A stretch of DNA of 64,000 nt from Sclerodactyla briareus (Eukaryota > Echinodermata > Holothuroidea > Dendrochirotida > Sclerodactylidae). The number at the start of each line of letters is the position of its first letter. Position 1 is the first letter of the stretch. Location: assembly GCA_026419785.1 (NCBI GenBank), contig JAODTK010003154.1, positions 124,001-188,000 of the forward strand. The letters are read 5' to 3'. A program made the translations under genes and the position numbers. Positions 1-10,640 of this stretch are shown here, piece after piece. The notes beneath the pieces were generated by a model. The model saw nothing but the letters and a program-made list of their open reading frames with translations. It ran no database searches and was not told the DNA's origin.

Positions 1-785
1 GATGATCGAATTTCGAACGGGTTCGATAAAAAGTTCAGCACTGGTGCTCAACTGTTAAACACTCGTGTTCAAAATTTCAACATGGTGCAGGTCTTTAGCC
101 AAGGTGGCATTTGCCATGTCCGCCCTACTCTGTGATACCTAAAGCCTATCGATGGGTATCGATTGTTAACTAATAATAGACAAGACAGAAGAAGTGGGCG
201 GCACCGGAATATTTACAATGGAAAGCCTAGTTATTAAGATGAGATATGATGAATCACCCCAACAATAGCGCAGAAACTATTTTCATTGAAATTGAAAATA
301 AAAGAGTAAGAATAAAATGATAGTAGTCGTTTGCTGACCACCAAGCCCCCGAACTTGAATGACTAGTCTAATGCTTCCCTAATTAATAACATTTTTATCA
401 ATGACAAGAACGATCGCATTGACAGTCAGGCGTGGTGTTCATCGCTGACATATCTGATCATTACCCGTATATTTACCATTTTTTACTCGCGAAGGTGATA
501 GGCGGAGTGTGGCAGACATTTATAAACATGACACTTCCCGTAGAAACCCTTAATTACTGAACTTTATAATGTTGACTGACCTCTTGTCTACGAGGAACTA
601 GACCCTAAGAATAAGCTAAAATCCCCTCTCTGGCTTACCTAAAAGTTCAATAGCTGTTGTCCGCCCAGGTGAGTGAAACGACAAATCACCTATGAAAAAT
701 CACTTTGGATCTCGACTAGTATTATGTGAATTGGTCATACAAACGTGATCTATTCCTTCGACGAACAACGAATAGCTAGCTATTC
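1..785. other. Anonymous DNA, no gene seen
   Basis: No coding frame, RNA gene or repeat partner elsewhere in the window was recognised here. Composition is AT-rich and stop codons are frequent in all frames. A 16-base string near 686 (acctatgaaaaatcac) recurs near 48604, but the similarity does not extend beyond it. Confidence 0.5.
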
Positions 786-805
786 ATTATGCCTAGGTCA
801 CATTT

Positions 806-1080
806 GCTACGGTGGCCGTACGGTCTGAAATTTCCACGGCCGATTGTTTTTCCAAGGCCGCCGTAGTAGTTTCACGGTCACCGCAGCTCAGCAGTCACAT
901 TGTTAGGGCTGCCGTACGGCCTTCTTATTGGAATGTCTTTCTGAGCACAGAGAAACTGCGGCTGCCGTACGGTTTTCAATTGAACGACGTACGCTCACTG
1001 TAGGGTTGCCTTACGGCCGCCGCGGATTCCTTGGCAAATACCACGGCGGACGTGAGGCGCCCGTAGGGACCGTCCGTCCA
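806..1080. repeat. CCGTACGG palindrome cluster, block 1
   Basis: This GC-rich block is built from short degenerate motifs around the self-complementary octamer CCGTACGG and one-base variants (CCGTAGGG, CCTTACGG, CCACGGCC). Exact octamers occur near 816, 911 and 965. Copies often come in pairs about 10 bases apart, as in a ggtggccgtacggtc pattern, but spacing between pairs is irregular, so it is a cluster rather than a clean tandem array. Open frames across it on both strands are a by-product of GC-rich, stop-poor sequence. No function is known to me; a satellite or a protein-binding cluster are both possible. Confidence 0.7.
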
Positions 1081-1477
1081 GGATTTGGAACCTGGATGGG
1101 ATACCAAATCACTTGTGATTTTCCCAGTAATAGGGTCCCATTGCGAGGTGTCGGAAACGTCAAACACGTCCCACCGTGTTAATTGTAGTCACCGCGAGTT
1201 TCCAACATGAGCTCCTGCATCAGGTTGTCGTAATCGCTTTTCACAGCTCGCCGCGATAACCAGGGTTTCATCCACATTGTCCTCCCTCTTTGCTGTCTGA
1301 CCTGCCCCTGGTCGAGAATGAGGGCAGCAATCAAATAGTCCCGTTCTCGTCGTACTCGCCTCAGCTTCATGCGTACTGACAGTAAGCCCTGCCTCAATCG
1401 CTGTGGAACAACCAGCGCCATTTATGTTGCGTATTAAGATATATTGAAAATACAATGTGAAAATACTCACGAGTGAT
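1081..1477. other. Interruption between CCGTACGG blocks
   Basis: About 400 bases of ordinary composition lie between the two motif blocks and lack the motif. The simplest reading is DNA inserted into one original cluster, but I see no terminal inverted repeat, poly(A) tail or clear target-site duplication at its edges. Open frames on the minus strand here are unrecognised. Confidence 0.45.
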
Positions 1478-1850
1478 CCACGGTAGGCGTACTGTGGCCG
1501 TAGGGAGGGCGTAGGGAGGCCGTGAGTTATACAGCAAACCGTAGGGTCTCCGTATGGGTACCCTACGGGACGTCGTACGGTGGCCGGAGGGCGCCCGTGT
1601 ACTTCCTACGGCTGCCGTAGCTTTTGTGAGGGTCCAAAAAGCTAAGGCCAGCGTAGGGCCGCCGTACGCCCACCGTACGGTCACCGTTGAACAGTTCTAC
1701 GGCATGGCTACGACGTGTTTTAGCCCACGGCGACCGTAGCAATTTTACCTCCGATTTAAAATTTCTAAGGCGACCGTACGGCATGTGGGAGAGAGTCATA
1801 CGCTGTAGGACGACCCCTACGGTCACCGTAGAAAACTGCGTCCGCCGCAT
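1478..1850. repeat. CCGTACGG palindrome cluster, block 2
   Basis: This is the second and denser block of the motif, with exact octamers near 1674 and 1772 and many variants such as CCGTAGGG, CCTACGG and GTCGTACGG. Both strand orientations of the asymmetric variants are mixed. The block ends where composition falls back to AT-rich near 1850-1895. Confidence 0.7.
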
Positions 1851-3840
1851 TATTCCGCGATTTTTGGGTGTCACGCCACCTTACCCCGCGTAGTAGCAAA
1901 TTGTGACCTAGGCATTAGTTGTCCGTTCATTATATTCGTCAATGCGTGACTTCCAGGTTATGAAAGACGTGCTGATACGATCGTCCGAATGTAGAACAAA
2001 TGACTGAATACACCTGCCTATGAATACCTTTTTTCACCTGAAAATAGACTCATTATACAGCACCTAGTTTATTTATTTGTGGTTAACTGCTTGGTAGTTC
2101 GGTTGATTGTGTGCAAAATCCGCTCTATTCTACTCCATGAAATACAACAATGGGTTAAACTATTAAGAAGACTTTTTTGCCTTTGCCTCAGTTGTGGAAC
2201 ATTTCATCTTTCAACTCATAGAATATTTGCACTATGGTAGTTTGCCTACAATTAACGTCAACAGAGTATAGGAATCATCAATGACCGGCTCAGCTTTGAA
2301 TTGGACTTCTCCATCCGTCTCCATCTATCGAGGACAGATGGAGACTATTAAAATGGTCTATAGAGCGCTTCTGGTCAGGTGCCCAATTATCGAGCGTCTT
2401 ATGCGTCTAATGGCTATCACAATATCGTACGAGAGCGGCAATTTCAAATGGACTGAGGTTCCGAGAAATCGTTCAAATCAACATTAATTGAGTTCCTCTT
2501 GTACCGGCTGGGTTTGAGTGGAACAATTTCCCCCGCCATCTTAGACGGCCCCTATTTTTGGCTTCACTTTTCCCAATTTTGGAGCTAATTCGTTTCTACC
2601 TCTCGTATTTCTATTACCCCTTTCTGCTCTTCAATCCTAACCGTCAGCTCACATTGTGAGAAGTTCAAGGCACAGTGCTTGCGGTCACCGATCGCGATTA
2701 CTGACGCAGGGTTTTATGGGCGCTTGCGAAACTTACAATCGATTGCGCAATCGACCGTAAGCATTCGCAAACGCTGACTATATGGTTTTGGATACACACT
2801 GGAGAAACTCACAGAAGAACACAAACTGTGTGAACGCCTCTCAAGAACTCCGGAAAAAAGTTGGTGCACTCAAAAGCATTAACGGTACTACTCTCAGTCG
2901 CCCAACTTTCAGTTCCCAACGGCGCATGCCTAATTAAATGAATGTCCCTACAAAACTACGTAGGCTTTGCAAATCCCTGACATTTTTAACTCGTTCAAAA
3001 CCTTGCAGTCGAAGTCGCAAGCTCATGGCAGATTAGCCGCTCGCGGCGGTAATTGTCTTGCGGTCATCGCCTCAGACGTTGCGGACGCGCGGAGACCTTG
3101 AGCATGACGTAAGCTGCCGCAAGCCTCGCGGCCCGCAAATTCCGTACAGTGTGAGACATTTCTTGTTTCATACTCGGCTCGTTATCATTCCGCGTATTCA
3201 TGAATGCTTACGAGTTCTTTCAATATATATTGTGAGCGGAAAGAGTTTCACCAGTCAGTAAATCACGGTACATGATTATCAAATTCCAGTGTCTGGTTTA
3301 ATTGTTTGTTCAATTTTACTGGGGAAATCATATTTCTAGTGTTTTGTAAGTATAAGCGATCCGGAGCTTGAGGATTACCGGTCAAACACCGTACTCTGCC
3401 AGACTCTGCGGCGGCTGGGATAACGCAGAGCTATACTCCGACGCATCTTAACGAACATATGGAATGGATTTGAGATATAGCTGTAGTTTCATTTTGGGTC
3501 CGTGTCCCAACTTCACCAAATAACACAGAACGGAGGCTAACAATCCCCCCGTTGTTGGACCCGGGTTTTTTCCTTGGCCCTAATCAGACCACAACGCGTA
3601 TAGTAGACATTAGGGGAGAACAACACGAGGACACTCAAAACGAAATACTTGAGAGGTTTCTGAAAGCTAAAACCCCAAAAAAAAACGTGATAAACTGGTA
3701 TATTACCAATAATTGATCTCTGCAAAATTTCAGAATGTTGGGTACATGAGTTTGAATCAATCTAGATTTACGAAATATACGGCCGTTCTCAGATCTTAAC
3801 AATTAAGTTTAAATTACGCGGCGCGTGCCGGCTTTCGATG
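1851..3840. other. Anonymous DNA, no gene seen
   Basis: Two kilobases without a recognisable gene. Frames at 2281-2487 and 3058-3261 are under 70 codons, have no familiar motif, and do not recur in the window. The stretch around 2690-2770 contains several GCGATTG/CAATCGC-like words on both strands, but no array. Confidence 0.45.
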
Positions 3841-4100
3841 TCTCTTCACGGTGCAGACCTCCTGGTATCACCAACCAACATGGGCGGTGATCACATATTT
3901 TTGGTGGGGGGCATAATATCAAATGTCCCGCCACCCCCCCCCCCCAATATTTTGCAGATGGTCAAACAAATCCTATAATCTTATGTACAGTACTGCCATA
4001 ACACAAGGGTATAACTCATATTTCATATCAGTTGCTTAAATGCAAAAAAATTCGCGCTGCGCGCGCTAAATTCTGTCTTTTCCGTTACATGTATAATACA
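3841..4100. repeat. G/C-run repeat with GCGCGC core
   Basis: A ggtggggggc tract near 3902 faces a gccacccccc tract with a 12-13-base C run near 3940-3953, so the two can pair as a hairpin. About 100 bases on, an AAAAAAATTCGCGCTGCGCGCGC segment resembles the GCGCGC core of the satellite at 24.6-25.6 kb. I take it as a degenerate single copy of that kind of repeat. Confidence 0.4.
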
Positions 4101-5009
4101 GTAGGTCCATGTACACAATAACTTTGTCAGATTCTAATTCAAATATGACTTTTCTCCATAAGTATCATCTTCAAGTGGGGTGAACATATATGGGTAGGCC
4201 ACAGGAGAATTTGGTTTGGGACATGGTTCATGTTGCACCCCCTCCCACTACAACAGTGCTGGAAACCAACTACCATTTTCTTGACACTGCACATAAACAA
4301 TAGCTAGAGTTTAGTCAACTTCTGATCCTTATTGTTCAGACTGCATGGCTTTGTCGAACCTGAACGTGCTTTTCCTTAATAGAGATGAAAGCTATATGCA
4401 AGAGAAAAAAAAGGGCAGGGGATCGTGCACATTCACTATGGACGGTTCATGTGATTGACGTATGGCACTATAAAGGCGCGATGCGGGGCCGAAACATTAC
4501 TAGACATGAAAATTTTGGACCGAAAAATTTTGAACGGAAACAAATCTAAAAAAATGACCAAATTTACTGTGACTGGCCAACTCCTTTCATTCAATGCCCG
4601 AAAAGTGCATACATTTTCCATGACAGTGATGTTCCAATCCATCTTTTAATTTTTAGAGATGGATTGTCGTCAATTACAATAAATCTTGTAAACAATATAC
4701 TGCACCCAGCAATTTAGATACATTGAAACCACACGGATATCACGCATTTTCTCCGTCCAAATAAATTGATATAATAATAAGGTAGAAAAGTATCGCTTCA
4801 TATTTACATATAAGCCCCCATTACGATATCTTGTCGTGACGTCATGCAGAATTCGCCGTCGCTTGTTGGCTGGACGCTAGCAGACGACAATCCATCTTTA
4901 AGATGCGGGCAACCTCCAACCCAGTTGGAAGGGTCCTCGATGAAGACTTCAAAATCGGCTATAGGTAGCAATGGAGGCCACGATGAAGAAATATAAGAAT
5001 TAACATCGA
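4101..5009. other. Anonymous DNA with one perfect hairpin
   Basis: No gene recognised. Overlapping frames on both strands at 4436-4649 are stop-free by chance as far as I can judge. A perfect 10-bp hairpin lies at 4635-4644 paired with 4657-4666 (caatccatct with agatggattg, 12-base AT-rich loop). Confidence 0.45.
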
Positions 5010-5950
5010 CCAGTTTCGGAAATTTATTGTAATTCCAGTGATGCTGCTTACTGCCATAAGCCCCGGGAAGTGTCGCTCTCTGCAATCTGGGTTCGTGAAA
5101 GGGGGGGGGGGGGTCTGTAAGACTATTTTCGTGTAAGCTACGCTTCAACTGATGGTCTGGCGCGAATTCTTAATGAATAAACCATAGATCAGTTCCGTTC
5201 AAGAGTGTTTCTTGAGATATAAATTCCGGGAATTTACTGTCAATTTCAGGGATGCTGCTTACTGTCATAAGACTCGGGAAGTCCTGTTTCCGGCAATCTG
5301 GGAGGGGAGGGGGGGGGGGGGGTCGGGAGGGGGGGGGGGGGGTTCGTAAAGCTAAAAGATTCCTTATACCCTACGCGCCCACTGATGGTGGCCCGAATTG
5401 TAAGGAAAAACAACGATCAGTTTAGTTGCCAATTTTGGGTATGTTGCATACATTGTCATACGGCCCAGCGAAGATGCCGTTTCCTGCAATCTGGCGGGTA
5501 TTAAAACGAGAATTTCCTTGTAGCCTACCCTACGCGCCACTGATGGTGGCCCGAATTGCAAGGAAAAACATCGACAGGTCCCCTTCAAGAAGTCCCTTGA
5601 GATATGAATTTCTGAAAATTATTGCCAATTTTAGAGACGTTGCTTACTGCATACGGATCGGGAAGTGACGTTTTCTGCAATCTGGGGGGGGGGGTTCGTC
5701 TGGGAAAACGAAATTTTTCATTGCTACCTACGCGTCAACCGAGGTGCAGGGCCGAATTGTTACGGATGAACATCGATCAGTTTCTTCGAAAACAAAATCG
5801 AGAATTTATTGCCAATTTTAGGGATTTTACGTTAATACTGGCCATATGGCCCGGAAGTGTCGTTCCTGCATTCTGGGGGCTCTGTGAAACGAAAATTTCT
5901 CTTGTCCACTCCGCGCCAACCCGTTGTGGGGGGCGCTCCGCTTAGATGGT
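5010..5950. repeat. Tandem repeat, ~190-210 bp unit, about five copies
   Basis: Each unit contains, in order, an aatttattg..aattt phrase, a gggatgctgcttactg phrase, a cggg(a)agtg..gt phrase, a gcaatctgg phrase, a G run, a tacgcg(cc)act phrase and a gcccgaattgtaaggaa phrase. The gctgcttactg landmark or its variants fall near 5042, 5250, 5447, 5640 and 5828, giving spacings of about 208, 197, 193 and 188 bases. Units are strongly diverged, and G runs vary from a few to about 14 bases (doubled at 5289-5342). Open frames of 70-110 codons across it are satellite artefacts. Confidence 0.75.
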
Positions 5951-6025
5951 GCAGCCTACATGTCCCCCCCCCCCCCCCCTCCCCCAATATTCGACACAGA
6001 TCGCCCCGCCCTGCAAATCAACTCC
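5915..6025. repeat. Shared 3' boundary of G/C-run element
   Basis: The stretch running ctccgcgccaaccc, gctccgcttagatggt, a 15-16-base C run and cgccccgccctg matches, in the same order, 25783-25876 at the end of the hAT-like element (ctccgcgctaacc, gctctgcttagatagt, C run, gcgccggcccctg). This suggests the ~200-bp repeat just upstream belongs to a related element whose other end I could not place. Confidence 0.5.
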
Positions 6026-7235
6026 CAATAGCTGTGTTGGTATCCTGCGTCCGTACAGTGCAAATCGTTGATCCTCCGCACTGGTTTTGCCGCTGTTTAA
6101 CTCCGAAGCTTCGTCGAGAATTCACGCCCGACACAGTTATTGATCCCCCAATCGGGAAAACGAGCAAAACCTTCGGTTACTGTCCTACCTCCTCACGTTG
6201 ACAGTTAATTTCCAAATCTCCGCCACGATTTTTCCTCACGTTCTCAAAATTGTTGAGAAAATATTGATTTATGACCGGCAGAATCAACACATATGGAGGA
6301 CGTTCAGGAATCAAGTTTCTTGATTGATTGATCAGTCCGGGATGGACCCCATTTTATATTGAAAATATAATTCTCCAGAAAAGTCTATTCCAGGAAAAAT
6401 GATTCAGCCACTGTCCAGAAACTTCTAAAACGTCGCAATTCAAAACAATTCTGACGAAATCTCCCGGTCGGAAAAAAACCACTCGCCTTATCGATAATTC
6501 GTAACGACACGACCGTAATGGTTATAGAATACACAATATACTACATTTAGCTCTGTTCGAGATACACGCTAATTCGTGACAGTCCGGATGTGTGACCTGG
6601 ACTTTGCAATTGACGCTGTTCTGCATGTGGAGCTTGTGGATTACTAGGAATGGAGGCCATTGAGTATTATCGTTACCTAGGTAGTGTCGCCAGTAACCCT
6701 GCGTCGAGCGAACCTGGGGTTAGTGAGCACTAAACATTTCGTCTGGCGGTCACGGACTGAGTGCTGAATTCATAATGATGTATACTAGCGAGGCATATAC
6801 GCTTCCTGTAGGGTTGACACGAAAATGTTATTCCTTCATGGCTCCTTAATCCGTCGCATCCTTGAGGGACCGTGTATCCAATGACAGGGGGCTCAAGGAG
6901 ACGGCGTTGCTGAGAGTCTGTTGAATGGTTCACGACTGTCACCGCAATCTGTCCACTGTGTTCTGACGTCCCCGGAGTTGGGGCTCGTCAGCGGACCTGT
7001 TTCGAAACTTATGGTTGGGTCAGCACAGCTTCGCGAGTACCCCTGGGAGTTTTGCCCGGGCCCGATCGCCTGTTCAAAAGATTCCATGCTATTAGAAGCA
7101 GCAAACGGATGTGGCTAGATATCTTCCAGGATGTGCTCCGTGAATGATCATGTGAGTAACAGTTTAGTGAGTATACCCAAGCAAAGAGAAAAACTGGAGA
7201 ACTGGGTTCATACGCCAGAAAGCAGCAATATTTCG
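6026..7235. other. Anonymous DNA, no gene seen
   Basis: No recognisable gene or repeat partner. Overlapping frames at 6730-7287 on both strands are short and unfamiliar. Confidence 0.45.
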
Positions 7236-7445
7236 AGTAGCTGCCAGTGAGAATCACCAGAAAACGTTTACACAATGCTTGTTTCACATTCGATTGGATT
7301 GGTGTTGTTTTTTGTTTTGTTTTTTTCGTTTGTTTTTTGCACTAGGTATCATAAAGAGACTATGTATTCTCGCAAAACCTGAGGAAAAAAGACAGGGGAG
7401 TTTGTATGTTGTCACTATAGTATATTGAAATTATTCATGTATTGA
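7236..7445. repeat. Dispersed repeat family A, copy 1
   Basis: This stretch is colinear with 29338-29480. Shared phrases are ccagtgagaatcac, agaaaacg..acac.atgcttgt, aaaaa.gacagg..agtt and a.tatattgaa.ttatt. The copies differ by substitutions and a poly(T)-rich insertion at 7305-7337. No coding capacity or terminal repeat is visible. Confidence 0.55.
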
Positions 7446-9690
7446 CATAGCTCGTTATGATGAACCGTGATCTTGTTTTAATTCAAACGCAGCTGTCGTT
7501 TTTCTCCAGCTAACACCCAACGACAACGCCTCTCAAATCTTTGGGTCTGTAATGGCTAGTTAGTGTTTCTTATTAACTTCCTGAGTACTATTAAGATTAT
7601 TCAAATTACTTACTACCGCTTAGGTCATCAGCCAGAATATGATAAAAGTCACACAGGCTCAAATATTGTGTTTAGTTGATTTTGCAATTTTCCGGATGTG
7701 GCGAATGTATATCAGAATGGCGGAAGCTGGGTTTCCAGGAGCGACCAATGTTTAAATCGGGTTAGCACAACATACGAATGGAAGGGCGATCTTTTGTCTG
7801 TTCCCGTCGTTTAGGCATGCCCCCATTTACCTTCTTCCGTGTACCAGCGGGACAACTCTGCAGGATATAGCCCAGGGAGCCAATTGTATTCTGATAGAAT
7901 CCTTCATTTCATAAGGCAGCAAAACCATGTAGAACATTGCAATGTTATTGAATTTTCTGACACGGTGGTATTATCGACCACATGGAGAGCAAATAATTAC
8001 TGACCAGAAAAAATCACAACTTGACTCGAAGTGGCCAAAGTAATTTCCATAGGCGTCACATGTTTGGCAGGGGGTTATGATCAATAAATATAGAGTACCG
8101 ATTTTATCATGTAAAGGAACTCTAGGATCACTTTGATCTACCACGATAAGTGAGATAAAACCTGAAATACTTTTGCTTTAGACCTGGGAGCCTGTGGGAT
8201 AGCACCACATAAGGTGACAATTAGAATTCAAACCAGTGAAAAAAACAGGAGCAGAAACGGATAATTAAATAATACCAAAGGTTGAACACGCACATTTGCC
8301 ACGAACCCTTGTTGTAGAGTTGCAAAGTTCGGTTCATATGCTTGTAGAGGAATCGTAAAAAAAATATAAAAAAAACATGCTATTGTTTCAATCGCGGTTT
8401 CTGGATGGTAGTGGGAATACAATGATTTGGGGTGAATAGGTTATTCTGATCTGAGAAAAATACACGCTAGTAATGCATCACTATACACATACATGTTAAG
8501 GGTACAAGGGGTTGAGTTTTTTTTTTCTTTTTTTTTTTTGGGGGGGGGGGACTACGTAGCTCCCCATCCACCTACAGCTATTAGTTCAGTTTGTGTTTAT
8601 AACTCAATTCGGAGGCTATAGCATACATCAGGTCTAACTTCACCGAAAGCGAAAAACAATCTCGTAATCTCCGTGCTAGTTTTCACTATTGACAACTACA
8701 AACTCATGATAAATGGGACTGTAGGTCTACAGTAAAACAGCTGTCGTCGTGTAGCAAAGTGGCTGTTTAGTACAGGGATGATGAAAAAAAGTACAAATGT
8801 TTTCTGGAGGTGTGCATTTCTCTTATGATATTTTTTAGATTGCAATAACAATCAGACACACGAATAGCCAAAACATGGATAGCTACAGGCTAAGGCCCGA
8901 CACGACTACGGTACCGTCCAACTTACTTCGCGTCGTCTGTACAGTGACCAAATCCTAATTGTTGGTAAAACGTGAATACGTTTGTCACAATAGCAGATCA
9001 TGCACGAAAAAACATTTGAGTATCTTTCGCCACGGATAGTGGCTGGAATTTACATTTTTACTTTCTGTAAACAATCTGTGCCCCTGAAACGATTCCGGCT
9101 CCTATCCTTCGAGAACCATCGTCGAACTAAATATTGAACTACTGTTTAAGGTTTCTGCTTATTAGGTTTCTCCCTCGTCTCAGTGCCCAGACATCAGCCG
9201 GTATCATTACCCTACACTTGATCCTGTCGGGTCGACCTCACGCAGCATCTTTGCCCAAGGATTTTGCACGCTTGAGTTATAATCAATGTAACAAATGCCA
9301 ATATTAGGCATTTCGAAGGAAGATTTGCTTCCCTCGAAACGAACAACAAACTTCGAAACATCTGCGATCAACAAGTGGGGTTGACATCTAACACTCCTGA
9401 TATCTTGCCTTGTTGTTCTGGACACTCAAACCAGTTTTGCCAATTATTATCGGTCGAGCAAGCGGCGCGCGTTCAATAATGATGGGAGCAACATTATAAA
9501 GGCAATTTTTATTAGGTTATTTTTTATTGTACATTGTCGTGTAGAGTTGGATACTTGCCTACGACAATACGGTAGTACTGTAACAGAAGAAAAAACGTTC
9601 GGAAATTCAGGGTGTGGAAAATTGAACGAGCTCATGAAATAGAAGAAATGTACTGAAGTATGATTAAAGATAAACTACTACTATATAAAA
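7446..9690. other. Anonymous DNA with a T/G homopolymer junction
   Basis: No gene recognised. A run of T with a single C break passes directly into about ten G at 8516-8550, a likely slippage and assembly-error site. Minus-strand frames at 8228-8422 and 9207-9425 are unfamiliar. Confidence 0.45.
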
Positions 9691-9775
9691 TAAGAAGAGA
9701 AGAAGAAGAAGAAGAAGAAGAAGAAGAAGAAGAAGAAGAAGAAGAAGAAGAAGAAGAAGAAGAAGAAGAAGAAGA
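9691..9775. repeat. (AAG)n microsatellite
   Basis: About 85 bases of near-perfect AAG/GAA trinucleotide repeat (purine strand is plus), with one interruption near the start. Long purine/pyrimidine mirror tracts like this can form triplex DNA in vitro; no regulatory role is shown here. Confidence 0.97.
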
Positions 9776-10194
9776 GCGGCATTATTCCACAAATGCCACA
9801 ACTTCACGTGGACATGGACGGTGAAAGTGTTCTTGCCACCACAGCGAGCAGCGACAATATGAGGAGACCATACATTTCCTTTTGTACTGAAGTACTCGTT
9901 AGTGAAAATGGTCGATTCAACTCACACACTCGCCACATCAGGCGGCCACGTGGGGACCGTGGTGCGATCCCATAGGATGTCCCTCTATCTGCAGGCACTC
10001 GAGCGTAACGTTCCAGCTCTATACAAGCCATCCAAACATCACACCCTAGTTTCACTTCGATAGCACGCAGGCCTAGATACTTCGAGGTTGGAGGAATACA
10101 CGAATCAAACGTGCACGCAGGCACGCAGATGAAGGGAGAGGAAGACATGCTGAGTGTTTGAGCTGTGTACCCGCTGATACTATATTCCTGATAG
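9776..10194. other. Anonymous DNA with overlapping short frames
   Basis: A minus-strand frame of 114 codons (9804-10148) and a 60-codon plus-strand frame (9793-9975) overlap. Neither has a motif I recognise, neither recurs in the window, and such overlap is common by chance. Confidence 0.4.
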
Positions 10195-10640
10195 TTCTAA
10201 AAACGGAATATCCTTTGAATCAAATGAGGTCAAAGAGCAATTGTATTAAATGATAAACCACATATTGTATTTCAATATGCTTCTCTCGACAAGACAGATA
10301 TGCATTGACGAGTGTGCTCAGCAGGATTTACGTTATTGATCGTTCACCAATACGACGATAAGACGGCGTTTCCTAGTGCATGAAACGATTTGTAGAAGCA
10401 TTTGTTGGTACCAACTGGCGGGGAAAAGCCCGGCCAGATGAAATCTGTTTAACGGCACGATAAAAAATCGTCTTTTGTGCAATTCAATATGGATGCAGTT
10501 TATCGTCACACTGATAAGTCAGTGTAAGTTCAGTTTAGATCTAACGAAAGACGGGTTCCATTGACACGCAATGTAAACGGGCACCGTCTAATATTCGGGG
10601 GAGGTCGCGACGACGATGACGACTCTCTAAGTAAGCTGCA
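10195..10640. repeat. Dispersed repeat family B, copy 1
   Basis: This stretch is colinear with 29805-30140 and 38310-38625. The 16-base string atattgtatttcaata is identical at 10262 and 29854. It is followed by c.tgtc/ctct..gacaag-type sequence, a gtcagtgtaagttcagt phrase near 10518, acgcaatgtaa, taatattcg and ctctc.aagtaag. It differs from the later copies by an extra ~80 bases in the middle. Confidence 0.6.

Noticed and set aside
5101..5985. Spaced G and C runs considered as a CRISPR-like repeat-spacer array
   Set aside because: Units are diverged along their whole ~200-base length with no conserved repeat and unique spacer; host is eukaryotic.
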